Shown here: positions 24,430 through 33,291 of the stretch, piece after piece | Position numbering within the stretch: the stretch's first letter is position 1 | How the letters are laid out: the number at the start of each line of letters is the position of its first letter | Assembly (NCBI RefSeq): GCF_030317115.1 | Contig: NZ_JASZYF010000039.1 | Span: forward strand, 1 to 46,233 | Length of the DNA: 46,233 nt | Source of the DNA: Variovorax gracilis | GTDB lineage: Bacteria > Pseudomonadota > Gammaproteobacteria > Burkholderiales > Burkholderiaceae_C | Direction: 5' to 3' | The notes under the pieces: generated by a model | Databases searched by the model: none | The model's input: only the letters and a program-made list of their open reading frames with translations | What the model was told of the DNA's origin: nothing | Position numbers and translations under genes: made by a program

Positions 24430-26010
24430 CTAGGCCGCTTCGCGGTCCGGTGTCGCGAGGCCGAAGTCCTGCGGGTAGTGGTTCAGTGCCGAGAGCACCG
24501 GGAACGGCGTCATGCCGCCCATGGCGCAAAGGCTGCCGTGGACCATCGTGTCGCACAGGTCACGCAGCAGTTGCACCTGCTGGGGCTTGTTGTGCTTGGT
24601 CAACGGGGGCGCCATGATCCTGTCGATGACTTCGACGCCGCGCGTCGAGCCGATCCGGCAAGGGGTGCACTTGCCGCAGGACTCGATGGCGCAGAACTCC
24701 ATCGCATAGCGGGCCAGCTTCGACAGGTCTGCCGTATCGTCATGCACGACGATGCCGCCATGGCCCAGTACGGCACCGACGGCCGCGTAGGCTTCGTAGT
24801 CCATCGGAATGTCCCACTGGGACTCGGGCACGTAGGCACCCAGCGGCCCGCCGACCTGCACCGCCTTGATCGGCCGGCCCGAGGCGCTGCCGCCGCCGAA
24901 GTCGAACATCAACTCCCGCAGCGTCACGCCGAAGGCCATCTCGACCAGGCCGCCGTGGCTGATGTTGCCGGCGAGCTGCATCGGCAGCGTGCCGCGCGAG
25001 CGGCCCATTCCATGGTCGCGGTACTTGTCCGCGCCGCGCGAGAGGATCACCGGTACGCTGGCGAAGCTGATGACGTTGTTGATGATGGTCGGCTGGCCGA
25101 ACAGCCCTTCGATGGCCGGCAGCGGCGGCTTCGCGCGCACGATGCCGCGCTTGCCTTCGAGGCTCTCCAGCATCGCCGTTTCCTCTCCGCACACGTAGGC
25201 GCCGGCGGCCTTGCGGATGTCGAGGTGGAACGCGCGGCCGGAGCCGAGGATGTCCGGCCCCAGGTAGCCCGCCGCGGTCGCGCGCCGCACGGCCTCGGTC
25301 ATCGTGGCGACCGCATCCGGGTACTCGGAACGGATGTAGACGTAGCCACGCGTGGCGCCCACGGCGAGGCCGGCGATGGTCATGCCTTCGATCAGCATGA
25401 AGGGATCGCCTTCCATCGTCATGCGGTCGGAGAAGGTGCCCGAGTCGCCTTCGTCGGCATTGCAGACGACGTACTTCTGCCCGGCCTGCGCGGAGGCCAC
25501 GGTCGCCCACTTGATGCCCGTGGGAAAGGCCGCGCCACCCCGGCCGCGCAAGCCGGCGCGGAGCACCTGCTGGACGATGGCATCCGAAGGCATCGCCAGC
25601 GCGGCGCGCAGGCCCGCATAGCCTTCATGTGCTTCATAGTCGGCAATCGACAGCGGGTCGATGACACCCATGCGTGCGAAAGTCAGGCGCTGCTGCTTCG
25701 CGAGGTAGGGGATCTGCTCGGTCGGGCCGTGGAACAGCGCGTGCTCGCTCCCGGCGAGCATGCCGCTGTCGAGCAGCGCAGGCACCTCATCCGGCGTGAC
25801 CGGGCCATAAGCGACGCGCCCTTGCGGCGTGGCCACCTCGACCAGCGGCTCCAGCCAGAACATGCCGCGTGAGCCGTTGCGCACCAGGTTCAGCGCGATG
25901 CCGCGGCGCGCGCATTCCGCCTGCAGGGCCGCCGCGACCTCGTCGGCGCCGACCGCGACTGCGGCCGAGTCGCGCGGCACATGGACCGTGATGGGGTTCG
26001 CCGTGCTCAT
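24430..26010 (-). CDS. fdsB: NAD-dependent formate dehydrogenase beta subunit (NuoF-like)
   Basis: The 526-aa product begins at ATG 26010, overlapping the TGA of fdsG (ATGA). It is the NADH/FMN subunit: LRGRGGAAFPTGIKW and CNADEGDSGTFSDR form the FMN and NAD site, and ESCGKCTPCRIGS with a later Cys in SLCAMGG carries the 4Fe-4S cluster. It has a thioredoxin-like ferredoxin N-terminus of about 120 residues, as usual for FdsB compared with NuoF. It takes electrons from FdsA and reduces NAD+. Confidence 0.96.
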   Translation of the reverse strand: MSTANPITVHVPRDSAAVAVGADEVAAALQAECARRGIALNLVRNGSRGMFWLEPLVEVATPQGRVAYGPVTPDEVPALLDSGMLAGSEHALFHGPTEQIPYLAKQQRLTFARMGVIDPLSIADYEAHEGYAGLRAALAMPSDAIVQQVLRAGLRGRGGAAFPTGIKWATVASAQAGQKYVVCNADEGDSGTFSDRMTMEGDPFMLIEGMTIAGLAVGATRGYVYIRSEYPDAVATMTEAVRRATAAGYLGPDILGSGRAFHLDIRKAAGAYVCGEETAMLESLEGKRGIVRAKPPLPAIEGLFGQPTIINNVISFASVPVILSRGADKYRDHGMGRSRGTLPMQLAGNISHGGLVEMAFGVTLRELMFDFGGGSASGRPIKAVQVGGPLGAYVPESQWDIPMDYEAYAAVGAVLGHGGIVVHDDTADLSKLARYAMEFCAIESCGKCTPCRIGSTRGVEVIDRIMAPPLTKHNKPQQVQLLRDLCDTMVHGSLCAMGGMTPFPVLSALNHYPQDFGLATPDREAA

Positions 26011-26489
26011 GCCGGCTCCGCCAACTGGTGGACCGCGCGGTCGAGTCGCTCGGGCGTCATGCGCGCGAGCAGCTTGTCGTTCACCACCACTGCGGGCGAC
26101 GAGGCGCACAAGCCCAGGCAATAGACGGGGTTCAGCGTGAATCGGCCGTCGGCGCTGGTGCTGCCATGGCCGCCGTGCGTCTTGCACCCGAGCGTGTGCT
26201 CCGCGTGAGCCATCAGCGCATCTGCACCCATCGCCTGGCAGGCCTCGGCACGGCACACCTGCACGACGATGCGGCCTGGCGGCTCGCTGCGGAAATGGTG
26301 GTAGTAGGTGACGACGCCGTGCACCTCGGCGCGAGACAGATTGAGCCCTTCGGCGATCTGCGGCACGACCTCGCGCGGGATGTAGCCGAGCGCGTCCTGC
26401 ACCTCATGGAGGATGGGCAGCAAGGCGCCGGGCTCGTCGGCGTGCCGTGCCAGGACGGCCTGGGCGACATCGGAGGGCGTGGGGGTCAT
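26007..26489 (-). CDS. fdsG: NAD-dependent formate dehydrogenase gamma subunit (NuoE-like)
   Basis: The 160-aa product starts at ATG 26489 with GGAGA seven bases before it; another in-frame ATG at 26504 would add five residues. The 2Fe-2S thioredoxin-like ligands are in VCRAEACQAMGAD and CLGLCASSP. The N-terminal helical part (ILHEVQDALGYIPREVVPQIA) is typical of NuoE/FdsG. It is the first gene of the operon fdsGBA-fdhD-fdsD and faces fdsR. Confidence 0.95.
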   Translation of the reverse strand: MTPTPSDVAQAVLARHADEPGALLPILHEVQDALGYIPREVVPQIAEGLNLSRAEVHGVVTYYHHFRSEPPGRIVVQVCRAEACQAMGADALMAHAEHTLGCKTHGGHGSTSADGRFTLNPVYCLGLCASSPAVVVNDKLLARMTPERLDRAVHQLAEPA

Positions 26490-26515
26490 TGTTCTGGTCT
26501 CCATATAAGCGCTCG

Positions 26516-26617
26516 ACGGCATAAGGGTGACTCGGTATGCGGCCAATGTAGGCAGGCGCATAACATCGCGCAATATGATGAAACGGGCCAACCTCATAGG
26601 CTCTTCACGGCATAAGG
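26516..26617. promoter_or_regulatory. fds control region: repeated TTATG motifs
   Basis: An identical 11-bp sequence ACGGCATAAGG occurs at 26516-26526 and 26607-26617. A related GCATAAC sits at 26558-26564, and ATATAAGC at 26503-26510 extends the series. All are the TTATGC-type motif on the minus strand. They lie on both sides of a possible minus-strand promoter (TTGCGC, 17 bases, TACATT). The right copy overlaps the ribosome site of fdsR, so the regulator may control itself as well as fdsG. Confidence 0.55.
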
Positions 26618-26627
26618 ATTGACCCCG

Positions 26628-27731
26628 ATGCACCCAGTCAGCATCAAGCCCCAGTGGACGATCAGCGGTCCCGGCGGCGCGCACCTCGCGGAGCGCACTG
26701 TCGCCTTGCTGGTCGGCGTGGCCGAGCACGGCAGCCTGCTCAAGGCCTGCCAGGCGATGCAGGTGTCGTACCGGCACGCATGGCAACTCATTCGCGAGGG
26801 CGAGGCCTTGCTCGGCGCACCGTTGCTGCACATGGAGCGCGGCAAGGGCTCGGCCCTGAGCCCGCTGGCGGAGAAGCTGGTGTGGGCCGACCGGCGCATC
26901 TCGGCTCGCCTGTCGCCGATGCTGGATTCGCTCGCGTCGGAGCTGCAGGCCGAGATCGACCGCGTGCTGATGACCGTCGCACCGCTGCTGCGCATGCATG
27001 CGAGCCACGGCTTCGCGGTCGAGGCGCTGCACGACGCGCTGGGCCGTGCAGGCATCGAGACCGAGCTGCGCTATTGCGGCAGCACCGAAGCGGTGGCATC
27101 GCTGGACATGGGCGGATGCGAGGTCGCAGGCTTCCATGTGCCGGTCGGCGAGTTCGAAGCGGAGTCGGTGGCGCACTACGCGCAATGGCTCAAGCCCGCC
27201 ACGCAGAAGCTGATCGGCGTCGCGACGCGGCGTCTCGGCCTCATGGTGGCGAAGGGCGATCCGAAGAAGGTCTATGGCATCCGCGACCTCGCGCGGCCCG
27301 ATATCCGCTTCATCAACCGCCAATCGGGTTCGGGCACGCGCTTCCTGCTGGACCTGCTGCTGCGCAAGGATGGCGTGGACCCGGCGAAGGTGCACGGCTA
27401 CGAGCAGTGCGAACTCACGCACGCGGCGGTGGCGGCCTACGTCGCCAGCGGCATGGCCGACGTCGGCTTCGGTGTGGAGACGCCGGCAAGGCACTTCAAG
27501 CTGGACTTCGTGCCGGTACAGACCGAGCGCTACTTCCTGCTGTGCGAGGACAAGGCGCTCGAATCGCCCGGCGTGCGCGAGATGCTCGCCATCATCCGCG
27601 GCGACGACTTCAAGGCGACGGTGAACCGGCTGGCCGGCTACCAGGCCAATGACCAGACGGGGATGGTGACCGACCTGCCGGCGACGTTTCCGACGCTTCC
27701 GAAGTTGCGTGGTCGCGCGCGTCGGGCCTAG
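26628..27731 (+). CDS. fdsR: Formate dehydrogenase operon regulator FdsR (LysR-type HTH with periplasmic-binding-like domain)
   Basis: The 367-aa product starts at ATG 26628, with AAGGA about nine bases before it; a TTG at 26619 is less likely. Residues about 25-90 are a ModE/LysR-like winged helix (LLVGVAEHGSLLKACQAMQV, SYRHAWQLIREGE). The rest is a periplasmic-binding-protein-like effector domain (INRQSGSGTRFLLDLLL, MADVGFGVET). In Cupriavidus necator a regulator of this build lies divergent to the fds operon and is called FdsR. Here it should sense formate or molybdate status and control fdsG transcription; the exact ligand is not evident. Confidence 0.88.
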   Translation: MHPVSIKPQWTISGPGGAHLAERTVALLVGVAEHGSLLKACQAMQVSYRHAWQLIREGEALLGAPLLHMERGKGSALSPLAEKLVWADRRISARLSPMLDSLASELQAEIDRVLMTVAPLLRMHASHGFAVEALHDALGRAGIETELRYCGSTEAVASLDMGGCEVAGFHVPVGEFEAESVAHYAQWLKPATQKLIGVATRRLGLMVAKGDPKKVYGIRDLARPDIRFINRQSGSGTRFLLDLLLRKDGVDPAKVHGYEQCELTHAAVAAYVASGMADVGFGVETPARHFKLDFVPVQTERYFLLCEDKALESPGVREMLAIIRGDDFKATVNRLAGYQANDQTGMVTDLPATFPTLPKLRGRARRA

Positions 27732-27879
27732 GCGTGCGTGCGGCCTCGACCAGCGTGCACAGGGCGGCAGCTCGCCGCAGCGGATCATCGGGCTCGGAAG
27801 GGGTCGTTGGACTTGGCTGCGTCGCAGACGGGAGTCGTCCAGAATCGGAGAATCGCCGGTTTCGTCGAATGGAGTCGTT

Positions 27880-28275
27880 ATGCCCTACCTACAGCTGGAC
27901 GTGACCCGCAGCTTTTCCGACAGCGACAAGAAGCGGCTGGCCGCGGCGATGAGCGAGACCTACGCGCGGATGATGTCCGTGGACATTCGACGAATCAGCG
28001 TCGCCATCCGTGAGCTGGGCGCCGGCGGGGTGTGGCGCATTCCGGAAATGGGAGACGAGCCGACGCCCGTCTCGATGCTCATGCTGGACATCCGCAGAGG
28101 TCGCCCCGCCGAGTTGCGGATGGAACTGGCGAAGGCGCTCTGCCAGCACTGCGTGGACATTCTCGGCCTGCAGGAGAACCGACTCAACGTCGAGTTCACT
28201 CAACATGACGGGGACGAGATGTACCACCCCGCGCTGGGTGGCTACAGTCCGGACTGGAAGCCCGGCGAGGCGTGA
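27880..28275 (+). CDS. Tautomerase family protein
   Basis: The 131-aa product starts MPYLQLDVT, giving the N-terminal Pro that is the catalytic base in the 4-oxalocrotonate tautomerase superfamily after Met removal. The beta-alpha-beta layout (MPYLQLD, then helix DSDKKRLAAAMSETYARMMS, then RRISVAIREL, then a second similar half) fits the longer, fused-type members of about 130 residues. GGAG lies nine bases before the ATG. Substrate unknown. It is convergent with the downstream lipoprotein. Confidence 0.82.
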   Translation: MPYLQLDVTRSFSDSDKKRLAAAMSETYARMMSVDIRRISVAIRELGAGGVWRIPEMGDEPTPVSMLMLDIRRGRPAELRMELAKALCQHCVDILGLQENRLNVEFTQHDGDEMYHPALGGYSPDWKPGEA

Positions 28276-28318
28276 CAGACGCGGGGAGCCTTGCAAGAAG
28301 CATCCGCAGGCGAGTCGT

Positions 28319-29071
28319 TCAGCCCTGAGGAGCCAGAATGTTCGTGCAGTTCGTCGCGAGCGGGTCGAGTGTCATCGCGAGTCGCCCGATCAGACGGTCG
28401 CTGTAGTTCTTGTTGGGATGCACGAAGTCGACCAGATCCCATGCGCCATAGAACGGCACCCTTCCCCAGTCGGCAAAGGTCGTGTTCGTGTTGATTGCGA
28501 TCGCCTGAACGATCCTGTCGTAGAAGTCCCGGCGCAGGAGATCGAAGTAGCCGAGTTGTCCCCCCAGGGCCTGTTGGGAAAAACCGGTCAACACCGGAAC
28601 GCGGCCTTCATCCCGCACCCTCTGGATGATGGCGTAGTACTCGTTGATGAACGTGTTGATGTCTTTCCCTTCCCACGCATCGATGACGCCGTTCTCGATG
28701 ATCACGAAGTGCCCGCTGCGCGGCAGGCCGGGAAAGAAGGGTGCCAGGTCGGCAAGCCTCATGTTTGCGACCGAATGATCGGCCACCACCAGCAGGTTGG
28801 GCCGGACGACTTGCAGCATCATGGACGGAATGACCGAGGTCCCGTTGAAGCCCATGATCGAGTCGCCATAGATCTCGACCGTGCAAAGGGATGGATCTTC
28901 GGCAGGCTTGCCGAGGGTCGCGGCATCCTGCCCCTTCGCGGAATCTGCCGCAGGCGTTGCGACAGACTGGCCGACAGTGACAAGTGCGGCATTCCCCGCG
29001 CCTCCATCGCCCCCTCCTCCACAACCGGCGAGGAAGCCTGCCAACAACACGGCAGCAAGAACAGGCATCAT
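28319..29071 (-). CDS. SGNH/GDSL-hydrolase-like lipoprotein
   Basis: The 250-aa product has a lipobox (LAGC, Cys17) and a Gly-rich post-lipidation linker. The SGNH pattern is present as GDSIM (nucleophile Ser71) and as DFVH at 215-218 (catalytic Asp/His). The expected block-III GxND is replaced by IENGV at 125-129, so Asn127 may still serve but Gly spacing is altered. Esterase or acyl hydrolase activity outside the cytoplasm is likely, though the sequence is divergent. Start ATG at 29071. Confidence 0.78.
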   Translation of the reverse strand: MMPVLAAVLLAGFLAGCGGGGDGGAGNAALVTVGQSVATPAADSAKGQDAATLGKPAEDPSLCTVEIYGDSIMGFNGTSVIPSMMLQVVRPNLLVVADHSVANMRLADLAPFFPGLPRSGHFVIIENGVIDAWEGKDINTFINEYYAIIQRVRDEGRVPVLTGFSQQALGGQLGYFDLLRRDFYDRIVQAIAINTNTTFADWGRVPFYGAWDLVDFVHPNKNYSDRLIGRLAMTLDPLATNCTNILAPQG

Positions 29072-29396
29072 GGTTCATCTCCTCAACTGGGTACGACCTC
29101 CCCGTGCGTGTGTCGGCAGGACATTGGCATCGTTTGATCGGAATGGCGAGAGCTATCCAGTCAACGGCATCGTCAAAAAGGTTATCCCGCCACAGCAACG
29201 AAGCGGGTCCAGCCTGGCGGCTCGACGTGCGGCCGGATCGAGCCCCCGTCACGTACGTGTCCATGCGTAGGCGTTCGGATGGCGCACTGCGCTGCAATGT
29301 CGAGAATCAGCGACCCGGGGTGCGCGCAATCAGTGCAGGAGATGCCTGGTAGCGAGCGCTTGACGTGTGCCTGATCCATCTGAAAGTGAGCGCGAA
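29072..29396. other. Divergent intergenic region, 325 bp
   Basis: Between the SGNH-like lipoprotein (minus) and the OB-like protein (plus). I see no gene, strong promoter or long repeat. It probably carries the promoters of both genes. Confidence 0.5.
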
Positions 29397-29984
29397 ATGA
29401 AATCAACCCACTACGCAATACTCGCCCTGACTTCGGCGCTGGCATTCACCGCGCCGGCCCTGGCGCAACCGAACACGCCTTCGGCCAATCCCACGGTGCT
29501 CGATCTTCGCGAAATGATGAAGGAGGTCACGATCTCCGCGCAGGTGACCGCGATCGACCCGAAGAACCGCATCGCGACGCTGAAGGGACCGGAAGGCAAT
29601 GAATTCGCCGTGCTGGTCGATCAGCGCGTCAAGAACTTCGCCCAGGTCAAGGTGGGCGACATGGTGGAAGCCACCTACATCCAGGCCGTGGCGCTCGACT
29701 TCCAGAAGGGAGACGGGATCCGCATGGCCACGCAGACGCGTGCCATGGACCGTGCCCAGGCCGGGCAGCTTCCCGGCGGTGCTGCGATGAAGCAGACCAC
29801 GCTGGTGTCGAACATCTGGGCGATCGACCAGGCCAAGGGCACGGTGATGGTCCGGGGTCCGTTCGGTCACTTCACCGAGGTGAAGGTGAAGGACCCGGCC
29901 ATGCTCGGCGGCGTCAAGGTCGGCGACCAGATGAAGATGACCATCACGCAGGCCATCGCCACCTCGGTGGTGAGAAAAGGCTAG
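29397..29984 (+). CDS. Periplasmic OB-like repeat protein (DUF5666-like)
   Basis: The 195-aa product has a signal peptide (MKSTHYAILALTSALAFTAP, cleaved after ALAQ). The mature part contains two OB-like repeats, each with a pattern V.AIDxxxxxATLKGPxG...V......F.xVKVGDxVxxxxxxA; the second copy begins near VSNIWAIDQAKGTVMVRGP. This is the arrangement of DUF5666-type and CusF-like small periplasmic proteins. No obvious metal ligands were seen. It is convergent with the outer-membrane barrel gene. Confidence 0.75.
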   Translation: MKSTHYAILALTSALAFTAPALAQPNTPSANPTVLDLREMMKEVTISAQVTAIDPKNRIATLKGPEGNEFAVLVDQRVKNFAQVKVGDMVEATYIQAVALDFQKGDGIRMATQTRAMDRAQAGQLPGGAAMKQTTLVSNIWAIDQAKGTVMVRGPFGHFTEVKVKDPAMLGGVKVGDQMKMTITQAIATSVVRKG

Positions 29985-30014
29985 CAGCGGAGGGGGCGCG
30001 CAGTCGGTCCCCGA

Positions 30015-30836
30015 TCACTTGGGGAACATGAACTGCGCCTGGACCCGGATCTGCCAGTTGGCGCCGTTGTCCGGCTTCACGACGTTGTAGTAGGCCGAGA
30101 GCTGCGTGTTCACCGGCAGCTTCCCCAGGTGGAAGATCTTGCCGATGCCGCCACCGAGCGGCACCGTCCATCGCTGGCTGCTGTCGGCCTTCCAGTCGGC
30201 CGTGATGATCGGCGCGGTGGTGAGATAGAAGCCGCCCGCGAAGTTGTAGTTGATGAAGGGCTGCAGCAGGAAGGTGTTGTACGACCCGCCCTGCTTGCTG
30301 CTGCTCACCGACCAGATGTTGTTGAACAGCGCGCCGTAGACCCACGGGCTGTCGTGGTCGAGGTGCAGCACGACAGCCGACGGGCCCAGCCCCCAGTTCT
30401 TGTTGCCCAGCTCCGAGCTGCTGTTGGTGGGGATCTGGACCACGGGGCCCGCGCCCCAGATCCACTTGCCGGGGTTGGCGGGCGAGAGGAAGGCGGTGAG
30501 CACGGTGTCGCCGACGCCGCTGGTGCTACCGATGCCCGGGCCCAGCGACGGCATCCAGATGACCGGCACGATCGTCCGCGTGATGATGTTCCAGTCCTTG
30601 TTCACCGAGATCGGGATCACGGGCTGGATGTTCAGGATGTTCTGCGTTCCTCTCTCCGGCCCGTAGTTGAGATTGGTGTTGTTCTGGAACGGCACGCTGA
30701 TCATGTTGCCGACCGGATTCTGCGCGAGCTTCGCGAGTTCTTCGGCGCTCATCTCCGCGCGCGCCGGCAGTGCGGCGAAGAGGGCCGCGGCCAAGCCGGA
30801 CAGCGCGAACACCTGGATCGGGGCGGGGTGGTGCAT
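30015..30836 (-). CDS. Outer-membrane beta-barrel protein (MetA-pathway / neuromedin-U-like)
   Basis: The 273-aa product has a signal peptide (ALPARAEM). The mature protein is rich in alternating beta strands with aromatic ends and finishes in ...VQAQFMFPK, as outer-membrane barrels do. NPVGNMISVPFQNNTNLNYGP is characteristic of the PF13557-type proteins often mislabelled neuromedin U. It is thought to be a channel or transport barrel for hydrophobic compounds. It is the last gene after the sulfatase on this strand, 69 bp downstream. Confidence 0.82.
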   Translation of the reverse strand: MHHPAPIQVFALSGLAAALFAALPARAEMSAEELAKLAQNPVGNMISVPFQNNTNLNYGPERGTQNILNIQPVIPISVNKDWNIITRTIVPVIWMPSLGPGIGSTSGVGDTVLTAFLSPANPGKWIWGAGPVVQIPTNSSSELGNKNWGLGPSAVVLHLDHDSPWVYGALFNNIWSVSSSKQGGSYNTFLLQPFINYNFAGGFYLTTAPIITADWKADSSQRWTVPLGGGIGKIFHLGKLPVNTQLSAYYNVVKPDNGANWQIRVQAQFMFPK

Positions 30837-30866
30837 GGAGTTTCTCCGGTCGGATTCATCGCATCG

Positions 30867-30903
30867 CCCCCTTGAGGGGGAGGCGCCGCAGGCGCCTCGG
30901 GGG
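30867..30903. repeat. Composite C/G hairpin repeat, Comamonadaceae type
   Basis: CCCCC-TTGA-GGGGG (30867-30880) is followed directly by AGGCGCC-GCA-GGCGCCT (30881-30897) and CGGGGG. The first C run can pair with either the near or the far G run, so two folds compete. It fills most of the 69-bp gap after the arylsulfatase stop. I associate elements of this shape with repeated intergenic hairpins of Comamonadaceae. It may act as a terminator or RNA stabiliser. Confidence 0.6.
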
Positions 30904-30905
30904 TT

Positions 30906-32396
30906 TCAATGGGCGGCGCTGGATGATTCCTGCAACTTCCGCATCACCTCGTCGAGGTTGAACGCCGCCGGCTTCTGGCGCGGCGGGAACTTCACGAACG
31001 CATCGATCTGCTGCGACACCGCGCCCTGCATCGCGTAGACGATGTAGGCGTGCGAGATGACCCAGTCCCAGTAGGTGTTCGAGTTCTCGTCGGCCCGCTC
31101 GAACGGATCGCGCCGCAGGTTGAACATCTTCGGCGCCCGGAACCTGACAAAGGGCTCGAACCAGCATTGCAGGGTCTTCGCGCGCTGCTCCATCAGCACC
31201 ACCTTCCAGTCCTTCATGCGGATGGCCATGATGTCGCCGTCATCGCTGATGTAGAAGAACGACTCCCTCGGGCTCTCCTTTGCCTGCCCGCTCAGGTAGG
31301 GCAGCATGTTGTAGCCGTCGAGGTGCACCTTGAAGTCCTTCTCGCCGACCTTGCAGCCCTTGAGGAGCTTCTCCTTGATGTCTTCCTCGCCGGCGGCAGC
31401 CAGCAGCGTCGGCACCCAGTCCTGGTGGGACACGATGCCGTTGATGACCGTGCCGGCCTTGAACTTGCCGGGCCAGCGAACGAAGCACGGTACCCGCCAG
31501 CCGCCTTCCCAGTTGGTGTTCTTCTCGGCCCGGAACGGCGTGATGCCCGCATCGGGCCAGCTGTTGTAGTGGGGACCGTTGTCGGTCGAGTACATGACGA
31601 TCGTGTCGTCGGCGATGCCGAGCTGGTCGAGCTTGTCGAGCATCTCGCCGATGTGCTCGTCGTGCGCGACCATCACGTCGTTGTAGTCGCCCTGCCCGCC
31701 GCTCTTGCCCTTGTGCTTCTCCGCGCAGTGCGTCCTGAAGTGCATGGCCGTGGTGTTGTACCAGAGGAAGAACGGCGTGCCGTCCGCGTGGCACTTGTCG
31801 ATGAACTTGAGCGCCTTCTCGGTCGTCTCGTCGTCGATCGTTTCCATGCGCTTCTTCGTCAATGCGCCGGTGTCCTCGATCTTCTGCCCGCCCTTGCCGT
31901 CGGCCAGGCAATGCAGCACGCCGCGCGGACCGAAGCGCTTCTTGAATGCGGGATCCTTCGGGTAGTCCGGATCCTCGGGCTCCTCCTCGGCATTCAGGTG
32001 GTAGAGGTTGCCGAAGAACTCGTCGAAGCCGTGCATGGTCGGCAGGTACTCGTCCTTGTCGCCTAGGTGGTTCTTGCCGAACTGCCCGCATGCGTAGCCG
32101 TGCGGCTTCAACAGCTCGGCGAGGGTCGGGTCCTCCTTCTGCAGGCCGACATCGGCACCGGGCATGCCGACCTTGGTCAGGCCGGTCCGGATGGGGTTCT
32201 GGCCGGTGATGAATGCCGCCCGGCCCGCGGTGCAGCTCTGCTGTGCGTAGTAGTCGGTGAACGCGACGCCTTCATTGGCAATGCGATCGATATGGGGCGT
32301 GCGATAGCCCATCTGGCCCCGGCTGTTGTAGCTGATGTTCCACCAGCCCACGTCATCGCCCCAAAGAATCAGGATGTTGGGCTTCTTCGTCGTCAT
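30906..32396 (-). CDS. Arylsulfatase (type I, CxAxR signature)
   Basis: The 496-aa product has the sulfatase fold: metal-binding PNILILWGDDVGWWN at the N-terminus and the activation sequence CTAGRAAFITGQNPIRTG, with Cys55 as the residue converted to formylglycine. The signature is CxAxR rather than the commoner CxPxR. STDNGPHYNSWPDAG and EGGWRVPCFVRWPG support the family. No signal peptide, so the site of action is unclear. GAGGAAG precedes the ATG. The enclosing gene run encodes envelope proteins. Substrate unknown. Confidence 0.9.
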   Translation of the reverse strand: MTTKKPNILILWGDDVGWWNISYNSRGQMGYRTPHIDRIANEGVAFTDYYAQQSCTAGRAAFITGQNPIRTGLTKVGMPGADVGLQKEDPTLAELLKPHGYACGQFGKNHLGDKDEYLPTMHGFDEFFGNLYHLNAEEEPEDPDYPKDPAFKKRFGPRGVLHCLADGKGGQKIEDTGALTKKRMETIDDETTEKALKFIDKCHADGTPFFLWYNTTAMHFRTHCAEKHKGKSGGQGDYNDVMVAHDEHIGEMLDKLDQLGIADDTIVMYSTDNGPHYNSWPDAGITPFRAEKNTNWEGGWRVPCFVRWPGKFKAGTVINGIVSHQDWVPTLLAAAGEEDIKEKLLKGCKVGEKDFKVHLDGYNMLPYLSGQAKESPRESFFYISDDGDIMAIRMKDWKVVLMEQRAKTLQCWFEPFVRFRAPKMFNLRRDPFERADENSNTYWDWVISHAYIVYAMQGAVSQQIDAFVKFPPRQKPAAFNLDEVMRKLQESSSAAH

Positions 32397-32457
32397 GGTT
32401 CTTCCTCAACGTTGATGAGGTGCCAGGTCACCTCGGAACTTGCCCTGGGGATATGAC

Positions 32458-32856
32458 TCAGGCGTGCGGTCGGCGGCGCAGGATGCGATTGACCAGGCTG
32501 CGAAACACCAGGTAGGGCAGCACCGCGAGGACCACCGCGACGATCACGGCCTCGCCCGGATAGAACCATCGCACCGAGATGAACTGGTAGACGGCATCCA
32601 TGACGATGGCCACGATGAAGACCTTGCCGATGTGCTGCCAGCCTTCGCGCAGCAACGCCCTGCGTTGCGCACGGTCGCGCACGAGTGCCCACAGGTAGAG
32701 CGGCCGGCCGTCGCGTGCGTCCTGCCTGCCGGCCTTGTAGGCGAAGAAGGCCGCCACCGCCGGCTGGAGAATGAAGCGGAAGGCCAGCGGCGCATGGCGG
32801 CCGCTCGTGATGTCGTCCCAGATACGGATCCAGACGTCCAGCATCATGTCCATCAT
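32458..32856 (-). CDS. Small inner-membrane protein, 132 aa
   Basis: The 132-aa product has probably three transmembrane segments (about 27-40, 78-93 and 101-117) separated by a basic cytoplasmic loop (VRDRAQRRALLREGW). Several Met codons near the start make the exact ATG uncertain. It is 10 bp downstream of the DUF202 gene and 61 bp before the arylsulfatase gene. Unknown function; probably a partner of the DUF202 protein. Confidence 0.75.
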   Translation of the reverse strand: MMDMMLDVWIRIWDDITSGRHAPLAFRFILQPAVAAFFAYKAGRQDARDGRPLYLWALVRDRAQRRALLREGWQHIGKVFIVAIVMDAVYQFISVRWFYPGEAVIVAVVLAVLPYLVFRSLVNRILRRRPHA

Positions 32857-32866
32857 GGCCGCCCCT

Positions 32867-33283
32867 TCAAAGCAACCTGAAGGCGATGCCGGCGAAGATG
32901 AACAGCCCCGCCACGGACATGATCAGCGCCATCACGAACGAAGGCTGCATGACGCGCATGTGCTTGTTCTCGCGCAGATGCTTGAGCCGCAGCCAGTACT
33001 CGATCGTTCCCATCACCATGGCCACGGTGCCCAGGCCGGTGAGGAAGAGGCCCATGTTGCGCGGCATCTCGGCCTTCATGGTGTGGGCCGCCGCTTCGTG
33101 CTGGAAGCCCTCGATGATCTTGTAGATGGTGAAGCCGAAGCTGATCATGGAGAGTGCCGTCCTCACCCACGCCATGAGCGACCGGTCCGCGGCCATCACC
33201 GTCCGGTCGATCGCCAGGTCGGTGTTGAGCTGCGCCAGCTCGCTGGATGTCTTTGGCGGCGGCGCGGGTGGACTGTCGTTCAT
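32867..33283 (-). CDS. DUF202 / YidH-family membrane protein
   Basis: The 138-aa product matches the YidH/DUF202 family: NTDLAIDRTVMAADRSLMAWVRTALSMISFGFTIYK is diagnostic, followed by two more membrane segments (MGLFLTGLGTVAMVMG and MALIMSVAGLFIFAGIA). Function of the family is unsettled. It starts eight bases after the stop of the glycine-zipper gene, so it belongs to the same operon. Confidence 0.9.
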   Translation of the reverse strand: MNDSPPAPPPKTSSELAQLNTDLAIDRTVMAADRSLMAWVRTALSMISFGFTIYKIIEGFQHEAAAHTMKAEMPRNMGLFLTGLGTVAMVMGTIEYWLRLKHLRENKHMRVMQPSFVMALIMSVAGLFIFAGIAFRLL

Positions 33284-33291
33284 GTGCGCAC

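Noticed and set aside
21508..25872. Very long plus-strand open frame (1454 codons)
   Set aside because: It is antisense to fdsA, fdsB and fdhD, whose protein motifs are unmistakable; its His/Arg/Ala-rich composition is typical of the reverse frame of GC-rich genes.
21556..26489. NADH dehydrogenase (complex I) NuoEFG
   Set aside because: The alpha subunit has a molybdenum ligand motif (ARVCHSPT) and is followed by fdhD and fdsD, with fdsR divergent; this is formate dehydrogenase.
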